Shown here: positions 42,900 through 52,166 of the stretch, in pieces | Layout: every line of letters begins with the position of its first letter | Numbering within the stretch: position 1 is the first letter of the stretch | From: Mesorhizobium loti | Lineage (GTDB): Bacteria > Pseudomonadota > Alphaproteobacteria > Rhizobiales > Rhizobiaceae | DNA: 64,000 nt | Direction of reading: 5' to 3' | NCBI RefSeq assembly: GCF_003148495.1 | Contig: NZ_QGGH01000004.1 | Coordinates: 62,001-126,000, forward strand | Program-made: the position numbers and the translations under genes | The notes under the pieces: generated by a model | Database searches by the model: none | The model's input: the letters and a program-made list of their open reading frames with translations, nothing else | Told to the model about the DNA's origin: nothing

Positions 42900-43889
42900 A
42901 TGCGACTTTTGAAGACCGCGCTCGTTGCGGGCGCGCTTGCCGTGCTGTCCGTCACGACCATCGCTGCATATGCTCAGGACACCAAGATCGGTTTCATCGT
43001 TAAACAGCCCGAGGAGCCGTGGTTCCAGGACGAATGGAAGTTCGCCGACCAGGCCGCCAAAGAAAAGGGCTTTACCCTGGTCAAGATCGGCGCCGAGGAC
43101 GGCGAGAAGCTGATGTCGGCGATCGACAATCTCGGCGCCCAGGGCGCCCAGGGCTTCATCGTCTGCACACCCGACGTGAAACTCGGACCCGGCATCGTCG
43201 CCAAGGCGGCTGCCAACAATCTCAAGCTGATGACTGTCGACGACCGCCTGGTCGGAGCCGACGGCAAGGCGCTGGAAGACGTGCCGCATATGGGCATCTC
43301 GGCCACCAAGATCGGCGAGGCCGTCGGCCAGGCGATCGTCGACGAGATGAAGGCGCGCGGCTGGAAGGCCGAAGAGGTCGGCGCCATCCGCGTCTCCTAT
43401 GACCAGCTGCCGACGGCGGTCGACCGTGTCGAAGGCGCCATCTCGGTGCTCAAGGCGAACGGCTTCAAGGCCGAGAACATCTTCGACGCGCCACAGGCAA
43501 AGACCGACACGGAAGCTGCCCTCAACGCAGCGACGGTCGTGCTCAACGCCCATGCCGACATCAAGAAGTGGGTTTCTTTCGGCCTCAACGACGAGGCGGT
43601 GCTGGGTGCGGTGCGTGCAGCCGAAAGCGTCGGCATTCCGGCGGATGGCATGATCGGCGTCGGCATTGGCGGCGCGGATTCGGCGATCAACGAGTTCAAG
43701 AAGCCGACCGCCACCGGCTTTGTCGGCACGGTGATCATCTCGCCGAAGCGTCATGGCTATGAGACGGCGCTCAACATGTATGACTGGGTTGCCAACAACA
43801 AGGAACCGGAGAAGCTGATCCTGACCTCGGGTGCACTCGCCAAGCGCGACGACTACCAGAAGGTCCGCCAGGGTCTCGGCATCCAATAA
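42900..43889 (+). CDS. araF: L-arabinose-binding periplasmic protein
   Basis: A 329-residue binding protein with signal peptide (residues 1-25, ending AAYA). After it, KIGFIVKQPEEPWFQDEWKFADQA, GAQGFIVCTPDVKLGPGIV and MTVDDRLVGADGK follow the E. coli arabinose-binding protein closely, including the ligand-contacting Lys and Glu of VKQPEEPW and the DD pair. That protein also binds D-galactose and D-fucose, which fits dgoD next door. GAGGAAATC precedes ATG 42900. A strong hairpin follows the gene. Confidence 0.95.
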   Translation: MRLLKTALVAGALAVLSVTTIAAYAQDTKIGFIVKQPEEPWFQDEWKFADQAAKEKGFTLVKIGAEDGEKLMSAIDNLGAQGAQGFIVCTPDVKLGPGIVAKAAANNLKLMTVDDRLVGADGKALEDVPHMGISATKIGEAVGQAIVDEMKARGWKAEEVGAIRVSYDQLPTAVDRVEGAISVLKANGFKAENIFDAPQAKTDTEAALNAATVVLNAHADIKKWVSFGLNDEAVLGAVRAAESVGIPADGMIGVGIGGADSAINEFKKPTATGFVGTVIISPKRHGYETALNMYDWVANNKEPEKLILTSGALAKRDDYQKVRQGLGIQ

Positions 43890-43900
43890 TCCTCCCTGTA

Positions 43901-43934
43901 CAAACAGGCGGCGGCTCATCCCGCCGCCTGTTTG
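43901..43934 (+). other. Perfect 14-bp stem-loop between araF and araG
   Basis: CAAACAGGCGGCGG (43901-43914) pairs exactly with CCGCCGCCTGTTTG (43921-43934), loop CTCATC, 11 bases after the araF stop and 24 before araG. There is no T-run beyond a short TTTG, so it is better read as an mRNA-stabilising or attenuating hairpin that lets araF be expressed above araGH. Confidence 0.85.
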
Positions 43935-43958
43935 CCATGCACAAGAAGGATCGGCTCC

Positions 43959-45470
43959 GTGTCCTTTCTCGACTTTTCGCACATCACCAAGACCTATCCG
44001 GGCGTCAAGGCGCTGTCGGACGTCTCGTTCGGCGTTGACAAGGGCGCGGTGCATGGCCTGATGGGCGAGAACGGCGCCGGCAAATCCACCCTGATCAAGA
44101 TCCTGTCCGGCGACCAGCATGCCGACGAGGGCGAGATAAGCATCGACGGCAAGGTCCAGGCCTATGCCTCGACCAGGGACGCCTTCGACAATGGCGTCAT
44201 CGTCATTCACCAGGAGCTGCAGCTGGTTCCGGAACTCACGGTTGCCGAAAATCTCAGCCTCGGGCGTTTCCCCGCCAACGCCGGCATCATCGCCGGCCGC
44301 CGGATGCTGGACGATGTCGGCGCCAAGCTGAAATCGGCCGGCATCGACATCGACATGCGCCGTAAGGTCAAGACGCTGTCCATCGGCGAACGCCAGATGA
44401 TCGAGATCGCCAAGGCGATCATGTTGGATGCACGCGTCATTGCGCTGGACGAGCCGACCTCGTCGCTGTCCTCGCGCGAAAGCGAAATCCTGTTTGCCCT
44501 GATCGACCGCCTGCGCGGCGAGGGCAAGGTCATAATCTACGTCTCGCATCGGCTCGACGAAGTGTTCCGCCTCTGCGACAGCCTGACCGTGCTGCGCGAC
44601 GGCAAGCTCGCGGCGCACCACGCTTCGCTGAAAGGCGTCACCCGCGATCAGGTCGTCGCCGAAATGGTCGGCCGCGAAATCTCCGACATTTGGGGTTTTC
44701 GTCCGCGCAAGCCCGGAGATATCAGACTGAAGGTCGAGACCCTGTCCGGAGCCAAGCTGAAGACACCGGCCAGCTTCGAGGCTCGCGCCGGCGAGATCGT
44801 TGGTTTCTTCGGCCTGATCGGGGCCGGGCGCTCGGAACTGATGCGGCTGGTCTATGGCGCCGATCCGCGCTCGGGCGGCACCATCACCGTCGACGGCAAG
44901 CTGGTCCGCGCCACCGATCCGCGTGGCACGATCCGGGCCGGCATCGTGCTGTGCTCGGAGGATCGCAAGCATGACGGCATCATCCAGGGCCGCTCGGTCG
45001 AGGAGAACATCAACATCTCGTCGCGGCGCCATCACACACGCTTCGGCGTGCTCAACCGCGTCAACGAGATCGCCACGGCCGAGACCTTCATCAAGAAGCT
45101 GAAGGTGCGCACGCCGTCGCGCAAGCAGGACATCATCAACCTCTCCGGCGGCAACCAGCAGAAGGTCATTCTTGGCCGCTGGCTGTCCGAACAGGGCGTG
45201 CGTGTCCTCATCGTCGACGAGCCGACGCGCGGCATCGATGTCGGTGCCAAGTCGGAAATCTACGAATTGCTTTACCAGCTTGCCGAGGACGGCATGGCGA
45301 TTGTCGTCGTCTCGTCCGAACTGCCGGAGGTGATGGGCATCTGCGACCGCATCCTGGTGATGTGCGGCGGCCGCGTCAGCGCTGAACTCACCCGCGATCA
45401 GTTCGCCGAAAGGGCGATCCTGGCCGCCGCTCTCCCCGATCAGAAAACCCCCGACGCGATCGCATCCTGA
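43959..45470 (+). CDS. araG: L-arabinose ABC transporter ATP-binding protein
   Basis: A 503-residue tandem ATPase. The first half has Walker A GENGAGKSTLIKIL and signature-region LSIGERQMIEIAKAI with ALDEPTSSLS; the second half has the degenerate P-loop GLIGAGRSELMRLVYG, LSGGNQQKVILGRWL and LIVDEPTRGIDVGAK, the layout of sugar importers. GTG 43959 has AAGGA about 9 bases upstream and begins VSFLDFSHITKTYPGVKAL. Confidence 0.95.
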   Translation: MSFLDFSHITKTYPGVKALSDVSFGVDKGAVHGLMGENGAGKSTLIKILSGDQHADEGEISIDGKVQAYASTRDAFDNGVIVIHQELQLVPELTVAENLSLGRFPANAGIIAGRRMLDDVGAKLKSAGIDIDMRRKVKTLSIGERQMIEIAKAIMLDARVIALDEPTSSLSSRESEILFALIDRLRGEGKVIIYVSHRLDEVFRLCDSLTVLRDGKLAAHHASLKGVTRDQVVAEMVGREISDIWGFRPRKPGDIRLKVETLSGAKLKTPASFEARAGEIVGFFGLIGAGRSELMRLVYGADPRSGGTITVDGKLVRATDPRGTIRAGIVLCSEDRKHDGIIQGRSVEENINISSRRHHTRFGVLNRVNEIATAETFIKKLKVRTPSRKQDIINLSGGNQQKVILGRWLSEQGVRVLIVDEPTRGIDVGAKSEIYELLYQLAEDGMAIVVVSSELPEVMGICDRILVMCGGRVSAELTRDQFAERAILAAALPDQKTPDAIAS

Positions 45471-45481
45471 GGACTTTTGGC

Positions 45482-46432
45482 ATGACCGACCAGTTGAAGA
45501 AGCTCTTGCTCGGCGAACAGGGCCTCGTCGTCATCTTCGTCGTCGCCTTCGCGCTGGTGTCGCTCCTGGTGCCGAACTTCCTCACCGACCGCAACATGCT
45601 CGGCCTGCTGCAGTCGGTGGTCACTGTCGGCATCGTCGCCTGCACCATGATGTTCTGCCTTGCCGCCCGCGACTTCGACCTGTCGGTAGGTTCCATCGTC
45701 GCCTTTGCCGGCATGGTCGCGGTTATGGCGTCGAACGCCACCGGCTCGATCCTGCTCGGCCTCCTGGCGGCAATCGCCTGCGGCGCCTTCGTCGGCTTCA
45801 TCAACGGCGTCGTCATCGCCAAATTCCGCATCAACGCGCTGATCACGACGCTGGCCACCATGCAGATCGTGCGCGGCCTTGCGCTGATCGCGTCCGACGG
45901 CCGCGCCGTCGGCATCAACAGCCCGGATTTCTACCAGCTCGCGCTGTCGAAACTGCTCGGCATACCGACACCAGTTTGGGTGCTCGCCATCCTGTTCTGC
46001 ATCTTCGGCTTCGTGCTCAACCGCACCGTCTTCGGCAAGAACACGCTGGCCATCGGCGGCAATCCGGAAGCCTCGCGTCTTGCCGGCGTCAATGTCGACC
46101 GCACGCGCATCTGGATCTTTGCACTGCAAGGCGTCGTCTGCGGCATCGCCGGCATTCTGCTCGCGTCGCGCATCACCTCGGGCCAGCCCAACGCGGCGGT
46201 CGGGCTCGAACTTTCGGTCATCTCGGCCTGTGTGCTCGGTGGCGTTTCGCTTGCCGGTGGCCGCGCCACCATGTCGGGCGTCATCGTCGGCGTGCTGATC
46301 ATGGGCATCGCCGAGAACGCCATGAACCTGCTCAACATCCCGGCCTTCTACCAGTACATTGTGCGTGGCGTGATCCTGCTGCTGGCCGTGCTGCTCGACA
46401 ATCTGCGCTCGTCGGCACTGGGTCGGCGTTAA
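45482..46432 (+). CDS. araH: L-arabinose ABC transporter permease
   Basis: A 316-residue permease with about ten hydrophobic helices. FDLSVGSIVAFAGMVAVMAS, GFINGVVIAKFRINALITTLATMQIVRGLALI and TVFGKNTLAIGGNPEASRLAGVNVDRTRI are signatures of RbsC/AraH-type permeases. It follows araG after 11 bases and precedes the sugar dehydrogenase by 15. Confidence 0.95.
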   Translation: MTDQLKKLLLGEQGLVVIFVVAFALVSLLVPNFLTDRNMLGLLQSVVTVGIVACTMMFCLAARDFDLSVGSIVAFAGMVAVMASNATGSILLGLLAAIACGAFVGFINGVVIAKFRINALITTLATMQIVRGLALIASDGRAVGINSPDFYQLALSKLLGIPTPVWVLAILFCIFGFVLNRTVFGKNTLAIGGNPEASRLAGVNVDRTRIWIFALQGVVCGIAGILLASRITSGQPNAAVGLELSVISACVLGGVSLAGGRATMSGVIVGVLIMGIAENAMNLLNIPAFYQYIVRGVILLLAVLLDNLRSSALGRR

Positions 46433-46447
46433 GCTGGAGGGACAAAA

Positions 46448-47227
46448 ATGGCTGAGCGCCTTTCCGGCAAACGCATCTTCCTGACTGGCGCCGCGCAAGG
46501 CATCGGGCTCGCCATCGCCGAGGCCTGCCTTGCCGAAGGCGCAAAGCTGGTTCTCGTCGACCACGACGGCGCGTTGCTAGACAAGGCCGTCGCTGGCCTC
46601 GCCGCACCGCAAGGCCGTGTCGGGCATGCGGCAGCCGACATCAGCGACGGAGCCGCGATTGCGGCTGCCGTCAGACAAGCGACCGCCGAGATCGGCCCGG
46701 TCAACGCGCTGATCAACAACGCCGGGGTCAATGTGTTCTCGACGCCACTCGATACCAGCGAGGAGGAGTGGAACCGCAATTTCGACGTCAACGTCAAGGG
46801 CGCCTGGAATTGCAGCAAGGCGGTGCTGCCGGGCATGATCGCGAGCGGCGGCGGCGCCATCCTCAACATCGCCTCGACGCACAGCTTCACCATCATCCCG
46901 CACACCTTCCCCTATCCGGTCGCCAAGCACGCGCTGCTCGGCCTGACCAAATCGCTGGCGCTCGAATATGCGGCGCAAGGCGTGCGCGTGAACGCGCTGG
47001 CGCCGGGCTATGTCGAGACGCAGAAGGCGATCGACTACTGGAACAGCTTTGCCGATCCGGTGGCGGCGCGCGCCAACACCATGGCGCTGCATCCCGGCGG
47101 CCGCATCGCCACGGCGCGCGAGATCGCGCTGGCTGCGGTGTTCATGATTTCCGACGAGTGCCCGTTCATGAACGCGGCCACGCTCGTCGTCGATGGCGGG
47201 CTGAGCCAGCTCCAGCATCCTGCCTGA
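46448..47227 (+). CDS. SDR-family sugar 1-dehydrogenase (L-arabinose/D-galactose)
   Basis: A 259-residue classical SDR. FLTGAAQGIGLAIAEACL is the cofactor loop, NNAGVN is present, and YPVAKHA gives Tyr156 and Lys160; the Ser lies in ILNIASTHSF. From context it oxidises L-arabinose (and perhaps D-galactose, which shares the same ring configuration) to the lactone. No lactonase gene is in the operon, so hydrolysis may be spontaneous or encoded elsewhere. It lies directly before the dehydratase. Confidence 0.88.
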   Translation: MAERLSGKRIFLTGAAQGIGLAIAEACLAEGAKLVLVDHDGALLDKAVAGLAAPQGRVGHAAADISDGAAIAAAVRQATAEIGPVNALINNAGVNVFSTPLDTSEEEWNRNFDVNVKGAWNCSKAVLPGMIASGGGAILNIASTHSFTIIPHTFPYPVAKHALLGLTKSLALEYAAQGVRVNALAPGYVETQKAIDYWNSFADPVAARANTMALHPGGRIATAREIALAAVFMISDECPFMNAATLVVDGGLSQLQHPA

Positions 47228-47241
47228 ATTCCGGGAAAACC

Positions 47242-48954
47242 ATGACCAAGAGACGATCGCAGCACTGGTTCGGCGGCCAAGGCAAGGATGCCTTCATCCA
47301 CCGCAGCTGGATGAAGAACAACGGCCTGCCCGACGACGCTTTCGACGGCCGCCCGGTGATCGGCATCTGCAACACCTTCTCCGAATTCACGCCTTGCCAC
47401 GTGCATTTCCGTGGCCTGATCGAGCACATCAAGGCAGGCGTGCTGGAGGCCGGCGGCTTGCCGCTGGAATTTCCGGTCTTCTCCTGCGGCGAGTCCAATC
47501 TGCGCCCGACGGCGATGCTGTTTCGCAACCTCGCCTCGATGGATGTCGAGGAGGCGATCCGCGGCAACCCGATGGACGGCGTCGTGCTGATGGCCGGCTG
47601 CGACAAGACCACGCCGTCGCTGGTCATGGGCGCGGCCTCCTGCGACCTGCCGTCGATCGTCATTTCCGGCGGGCCGATGCTCAATGGCCGCTTCCAGGGC
47701 CGCGAGATCGGTTCCGGCACCGATGTCTGGAAATTCTCCGAGGATGTCCGCGCCGGCGTGATGAGCGAACAGGATTTCGCCAATGCCGAGAGCGCCATGT
47801 CGCGCTCGCCCGGCCATTGCATGACCATGGGCACCGCCTCGACAATGGCCTCGATGGTCGAGGCGCTGGGCCTGGCGCTGCCCGGCAACGCAGCCTATCC
47901 CGCCGTCGACGCGCGCCGCAGCCGCATTGCTCGCATGACGGGGCGGCGCATCGTCGAGATGGTCAACGAAGATCTGCGCCCGTCGGCGATCCTCCAGAAA
48001 GAAGCCTTCGCCAACGCCATCCGCGTCAATGGCGCCATCGGCGGCTCGACCAACGCGGTCGTGCATCTGCTGGCGATCGCCGGTCGCGTCGGCACCGAGC
48101 TGACGCTGGACGATTGGGACAGATATGGCCGCGATGTGCCAACCATCCTCGACCTGATGCCGTCAGGCCGCTTCCTGATGGAGGATTTCTGCTACGCAGG
48201 CGGCATTCCGGCGGTCATGAGGGAGATCGGCGATCTGCTCGATCTCGACGTGCTGACCATCACCGGCAAGACCGTGCGCGACAACATCGCGGATGCCCAA
48301 AACTACAATCCCGAGGTGATCCGTCCGCGCGACAAGGCGCTCACGCCCAATGGCGGTATCGCGGTGCTGCGTGGCAATCTGGCGCCCGACGGCGCCATCA
48401 TCAAGCCGTCAGCCGCGTCGCCAGCTCTGATGAAGCATCGCGGCCGCGCCGTCGTCTTCGAGGACATCGACGACTACAAGGCGCGCATCGACGATCCCTT
48501 GCTCGACATCGACGACGGCTCGATCATGGTGCTGAAGAATTGCGGCCCCAAGGGCTATCCGGGGATGGCCGAGGTCGGCAACATGGCATTGCCCCAGAAG
48601 CTGCTGAAGCAAGGCGTCCGCGACATGATCCGCATCTCCGATGCCCGCATGTCCGGCACTGCCTTCGGCACCGTCGTTCTGCATGCCGCACCCGAAGCCG
48701 CCATCGGCGGCCCGCTGGCGCTGGTCCGCAGCGGCGACATGATCGAGCTTGATGTCGAAGCGCGGAAATTGCATCTCGACGTGTCCGAACAGGAACTCGC
48801 AAAGCGGCGGACATCCTGGGCCCCGCCGGAACCGGCGATGCGCGGCGGCTATCAGGGGCTTTACGTCGACCATGTCCTGCAGGCGGATCGCGGCGCCGAC
48901 CTCGACTTTCTCGTCGGAAGCCGTGGCCACGCCATCCCACGCGAAAGCCATTGA
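47242..48954 (+). CDS. L-arabinonate dehydratase (IlvD/Edd family)
   Basis: A 570-residue iron-sulfur dehydratase. Cluster cysteines are visible in VIGICNTFSEFTPCH (Cys43), LMAGCDKTTPS (Cys120) and SRSPGHCMTMGTASTM (Cys193). AIGGSTNAVVHLLAIAGR and DARMSGTAFGTVVLH are family motifs. It converts L-arabinonate to 2-keto-3-deoxy-L-arabinonate. ATG 47242 starts MTKRRSQHWFGGQGKDAF; the longer frame read runs back through the SDR gene and is not real. It is followed after 11 bases by the aldolase gene. Confidence 0.94.
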   Translation: MTKRRSQHWFGGQGKDAFIHRSWMKNNGLPDDAFDGRPVIGICNTFSEFTPCHVHFRGLIEHIKAGVLEAGGLPLEFPVFSCGESNLRPTAMLFRNLASMDVEEAIRGNPMDGVVLMAGCDKTTPSLVMGAASCDLPSIVISGGPMLNGRFQGREIGSGTDVWKFSEDVRAGVMSEQDFANAESAMSRSPGHCMTMGTASTMASMVEALGLALPGNAAYPAVDARRSRIARMTGRRIVEMVNEDLRPSAILQKEAFANAIRVNGAIGGSTNAVVHLLAIAGRVGTELTLDDWDRYGRDVPTILDLMPSGRFLMEDFCYAGGIPAVMREIGDLLDLDVLTITGKTVRDNIADAQNYNPEVIRPRDKALTPNGGIAVLRGNLAPDGAIIKPSAASPALMKHRGRAVVFEDIDDYKARIDDPLLDIDDGSIMVLKNCGPKGYPGMAEVGNMALPQKLLKQGVRDMIRISDARMSGTAFGTVVLHAAPEAAIGGPLALVRSGDMIELDVEARKLHLDVSEQELAKRRTSWAPPEPAMRGGYQGLYVDHVLQADRGADLDFLVGSRGHAIPRESH

Positions 48955-48965
48955 GGCCGACCGGC

Positions 48966-49871
48966 GTGCCCAATTTCCAGCCTGATGATTTCCACGGCAT
49001 TCACGCTATTCTCTACGCGCTGTTCGACAGCGACGAAAAACTAGACCGCGCTGCGATGCGCAGGCAGGTCGAGATTTGCCTGGCAAGCGGCGTGCACGGC
49101 ATGGCGGCGCTCGGCCTGGCAACGGAAGTCGCCAAGCTGACCGGAGCCGAGCGTCGGATGATCATGGACTGGACGGCGGAAGACACCACCGGGAAAGTGC
49201 CGCTCGCCTTCACCATCTTCGGCTCTTCGGTGGCCGAGCAGGTTGCACAGGTTCGCCATGCTGAAAGCGTGGGAGCGGACTGGGTGATCCTGCAGCCGCC
49301 GCCGGCCGGATCCTATGGTGCGCCGGAATACATCAAGTTCTTCGGCCGCGTCGCCGAGGCGACCGATCTGCCTGTGGCGATCCAGAATGCGCCGGCTTTC
49401 TTCGGGCGCGGCCTGTCATCAGACGAAATCCGCGAACTTGTCACGCTTCATCCTAACATAAGGCTGATCAAGGGCGAGGGCCCGGTCACCGACATTGCCG
49501 GCTTGATCGAGCGCACCGAAGGCCGGATACCGGTGTTCAACGGACGTGGCGGCCTGGAGCTGATCGACAATTTCCGCATCGGTTGCCGTGGCATGATCCT
49601 GGCGCCTGATAGCATCGACCTCGCCGTGCGCGCCTACAATGCGTTCCGCGCCGGAGACGAAGCAGCGGCCGAGGCCGAGTATGCAAGAATGCTGCCGGCA
49701 GCGGTCTTCGTCATGCAGGGCATTGAAAACCTGATCTGCTACGGCAAGCGGCTGTTTGGCGCCCGTGCCGGCATCCCGATACACGACCGGTCTCCGGCGA
49801 TGCGGCCAAGCGAGGTTGGCCTTGCGATGGTGACGCGCTTTTCGGATGGCCTCGGCCGGTTGCCGGGCTGA
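48966..49871 (+). CDS. DapA-family 2-keto-3-deoxy-sugar-acid aldolase/dehydratase
   Basis: A 301-residue TIM-barrel enzyme of the dihydrodipicolinate synthase/N-acetylneuraminate lyase family. HAILYALFDSDEKLDRAAMRRQVEICLASGVHG opens the barrel, the Schiff-base lysine is Lys169 in IRLIKGEGP, and FNGRGGLELIDN follows. It either cleaves 2-keto-3-deoxyarabinonate to pyruvate and glycolaldehyde or dehydrates it to 2-oxoglutarate semialdehyde; both activities occur in the family. GTG 48966 is preferred (GAGG nine bases upstream) over a TTG overlapping the dehydratase. Confidence 0.9.
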   Translation: MPNFQPDDFHGIHAILYALFDSDEKLDRAAMRRQVEICLASGVHGMAALGLATEVAKLTGAERRMIMDWTAEDTTGKVPLAFTIFGSSVAEQVAQVRHAESVGADWVILQPPPAGSYGAPEYIKFFGRVAEATDLPVAIQNAPAFFGRGLSSDEIRELVTLHPNIRLIKGEGPVTDIAGLIERTEGRIPVFNGRGGLELIDNFRIGCRGMILAPDSIDLAVRAYNAFRAGDEAAAEAEYARMLPAAVFVMQGIENLICYGKRLFGARAGIPIHDRSPAMRPSEVGLAMVTRFSDGLGRLPG

Positions 49872-49935
49872 ACGGCAATTCCCGCTAATAGGTCGTCCGC
49901 CACGATCCACGCGACGATGGCGGCAAGCCCTGAGG

Positions 49936-50610
49936 CTAACCGAGAAGGTCGGCTGCGACTTCGAGCGTGTTGCGCAACGACGTCTCGAGATGGCGTTCCA
50001 TCGCTTGCGCGGCGCCCTCGGCGTCGTGATGCTTCAAAGCCTCGAAGATGGCTTCATGCTGCTCGATCGTCTGTTCGCCATAGCCGGGCTTCGGAATGAC
50101 GAGATGGCGGCCGCGATCCATCTGCGCCTTGGAGATGTCGACGGCTCTCCAGATCATCGGCAGGCCGCAGATTTCGGCGATAGTGCGGTGAAAGACGTCG
50201 TCGAGCTGTATCGCGGTGGCATATCTGCCCTGCGATATAGCAAGCCGGTGCGCCGCCATATTGTCCTCCAGCAATTCGCCGGCAGCCGGTGAGAACCTGG
50301 CGGCCGCGCGTCGGGCGCTTTCCATCTCCAGGGCCCGGCGGATGACGTAGGCTTCCTCCAGGTCGGCCCGGCTGATCGGTGCGACATAAATGCCGGTCTG
50401 CGCCAGGATGTTGACCAGACCCTCGTCGCTGATGCGCTTGACCGCCTCGCGCACCGGGGTACGCGAAACACCGAGCGCTTCCGCGATGGCCACCTCATTG
50501 ATCACTTCCCCGGGCCTCATCTGTCCGACGACGATCAGGTTGCGAATCTGATGATAGATCTGATCGCGGAGCGGAAGAGCCCGATTGAGCGCCGAAGGAT
50601 CCAGGTCCAT
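49936..50610 (-). CDS. GntR-family transcriptional regulator (FCD type)
   Basis: A 224-residue regulator. The DNA-binding part (about residues 10-75) contains MRPGEVINEVAIAEALGVSRTPVREAVKRISDEGLV; the FCD domain has LEEAYVIRRALEMESARRAA, LDDVFHRTIAEICGLP and EQTIEQHEAIFEALKHHDAEGA. It is divergent from the organosulfur genes, across a 383-bp gap with repeated half-sites, so it may control them. It could instead regulate only itself. Confidence 0.92.
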   Translation of the reverse strand: MDLDPSALNRALPLRDQIYHQIRNLIVVGQMRPGEVINEVAIAEALGVSRTPVREAVKRISDEGLVNILAQTGIYVAPISRADLEEAYVIRRALEMESARRAAARFSPAAGELLEDNMAAHRLAISQGRYATAIQLDDVFHRTIAEICGLPMIWRAVDISKAQMDRGRHLVIPKPGYGEQTIEQHEAIFEALKHHDAEGAAQAMERHLETSLRNTLEVAADLLG

Positions 50611-50646
50611 GGGAAATCCGTGGCTTAAGTCGCCGGAAATGGTCAG

Positions 50647-50843
50647 TTTAGAATGAAAATCAGAAAGCCTCTAATACGAGGGGCGGCTCGGGCGTGCAAC
50701 TCGCCCATGGCTTCCGGAATCCGATGCCGAGGACAAGAGGCCAGCCGTCGGGGGACCTGGCCGCCCGAGGAAGGCGTGGCAGCCAATGAATTCGGATTCG
50801 GACGGATGGAGAGAATTTCTAATCCCGTCAGCGGATTTAGAAT
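50647..50843. promoter_or_regulatory. Repeated TTTAGAAT half-sites in the regulator/ssuD gap
   Basis: TTTAGAAT occurs at about 50647-50654 and again at 50836-50843. The second is paired with TTCTAA (50817-50822) to make a 6-bp inverted repeat with a 14-bp spacer. The gap 50611-50993 otherwise shows no convincing gene. These are candidate operators for the divergent GntR regulator; the evidence is only repetition and position. Confidence 0.35.
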
Positions 50844-50993
50844 AAACTAACTCTACAGAATTTGTGGAATAAGCAATCTGCACTGGGGATCTGGTTTTCC
50901 TCGGACAGGACACGCCATGCCTACTCTTTTGCGCTCGCCCTTAGCCAAAGCAGGGATATCCGGCCGCCTCCGCCAGGCAGCAGGAGAAAGGCC

Positions 50994-52166
50994 ATGAGCC
51001 GGGATGTGCCAGAACACATCAAGGTGCTCTGGTTCCTGCCGACGCATGGCGACAGCCGCTATCTCGGCACGACAGAAGGCGGCAGAGCCGTCGATCTGCC
51101 CTACCTGACACAAGTGGCGAAGGCCGCCGACACGCTGGGTTACTACGGCGTGCTGCTGCCGACCGGCCGGGCATGCGAGGATTCCTGGGTGATCGCATCG
51201 GCGCTTGTGCCGCTGACCGAGCGCTTGCGTTTCCTTGTCGCCGTGCGGCCGGGCCTGCAGTCGCCGACGCTGGCCGCGCGCATGACGGCGACGCTGGATC
51301 GCATCTCGAATGGACGCCTGCTGATCAATGTGGTCACTGGCGGCGACCCGCTGGAGAACAAGGGCGACGGCATCTTCCTGTCGCATGCCGAGCGCTATGA
51401 GGTGACGCAGGAGTTCCTGCAGATCTACAAGCGGGTGTTGAGCGGCGAGACGGTCGAGCACGAGGGCAAGCATTTCCGCATCGAGGATGGCCGACTGCTG
51501 TTTCCGCCGGTGCAGACGCCCTATCCACCGCTCTATTTCGGCGGCTCGTCCGACGCCGGATCCGTGGTGGCGGCGCAGGAGATCGACAAGTATCTGACCT
51601 GGGGCGAGCCGCCCGCCGATGTCGAGCGCAAGCTGGATGGCATGCGTGAACTGGCCGAAAAGGCCGGCCGCAAACTCTCCTTCGGAATTCGCCTGCATGT
51701 CATCGTGCGTGAAACCACCGAGGAAGCCTGGGCTGCCGCCGACAGGCTGATCAGCCGGCTCGACGATGCGACGATCGCCTCGGCGCAGAAAGTCTTTGCC
51801 CGCATGGATTCGGTCGGCCAGGCGCGGATGAGCGCGCTGCATGGTGGCAACCGCGCGAAGCTCGAGATCGCGCCCAACCTCTGGTCCGGCGTCGGCCTGG
51901 TGCGCGGCGGCGCCGGGACCGCACTTGTCGGCGATCCCGACACGATCGCCGAGCGCATCGACGAATACCGGCGTCTCGGCATCGATACCTTCATCCTGTC
52001 CGGCTATCCGCATCTGGAAGAAGCCTATCGCTTCGGTGAGCTGGTGCTGCCGAAACTGCCGACCGATCATCCGGTCAAAGTTGCCGCTTCGTCCGTCAAC
52101 ACCGGCCCGTTTGGCGAGACCATCGCCGGCGACCACCGGCCGAAGTCGCTCGCCAGCGCTTCATGA
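50994..52166 (+). CDS. ssuD: FMNH2-dependent alkanesulfonate monooxygenase
   Basis: A 390-residue LLM-class flavin monooxygenase that releases sulfite from alkanesulfonates. It follows E. coli SsuD throughout: [22 protein letters not shown], the active-site Cys61 in [36 protein letters not shown], the Arg-x-His of [12 protein letters not shown], and the Tyr of [11 protein letters not shown]. It needs reduced flavin, which the FMN reductase at 61526 can supply. AGGAGAAAGGCC precedes ATG 50994. Its stop overlaps the next start (ATGA). Confidence 0.96.
   Translation: MSRDVPEHIKVLWFLPTHGDSRYLGTTEGGRAVDLPYLTQVAKAADTLGYYGVLLPTGRACEDSWVIASALVPLTERLRFLVAVRPGLQSPTLAARMTATLDRISNGRLLINVVTGGDPLENKGDGIFLSHAERYEVTQEFLQIYKRVLSGETVEHEGKHFRIEDGRLLFPPVQTPYPPLYFGGSSDAGSVVAAQEIDKYLTWGEPPADVERKLDGMRELAEKAGRKLSFGIRLHVIVRETTEEAWAAADRLISRLDDATIASAQKVFARMDSVGQARMSALHGGNRAKLEIAPNLWSGVGLVRGGAGTALVGDPDTIAERIDEYRRLGIDTFILSGYPHLEEAYRFGELVLPKLPTDHPVKVAASSVNTGPFGETIAGDHRPKSLASAS

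Noticed and set aside
42804..45035. 743-residue minus-strand open frame opposite araF and araG
   Set aside because: The plus-strand genes have full family motifs; the minus reading has none and starts in the operator region.
50653..50850. 65-residue open frame in the regulator/ssuD gap
   Set aside because: No ribosome-binding site, Arg/Gly/Pro-rich translation without hydrophobic or known pattern; it spans the putative operator sites.
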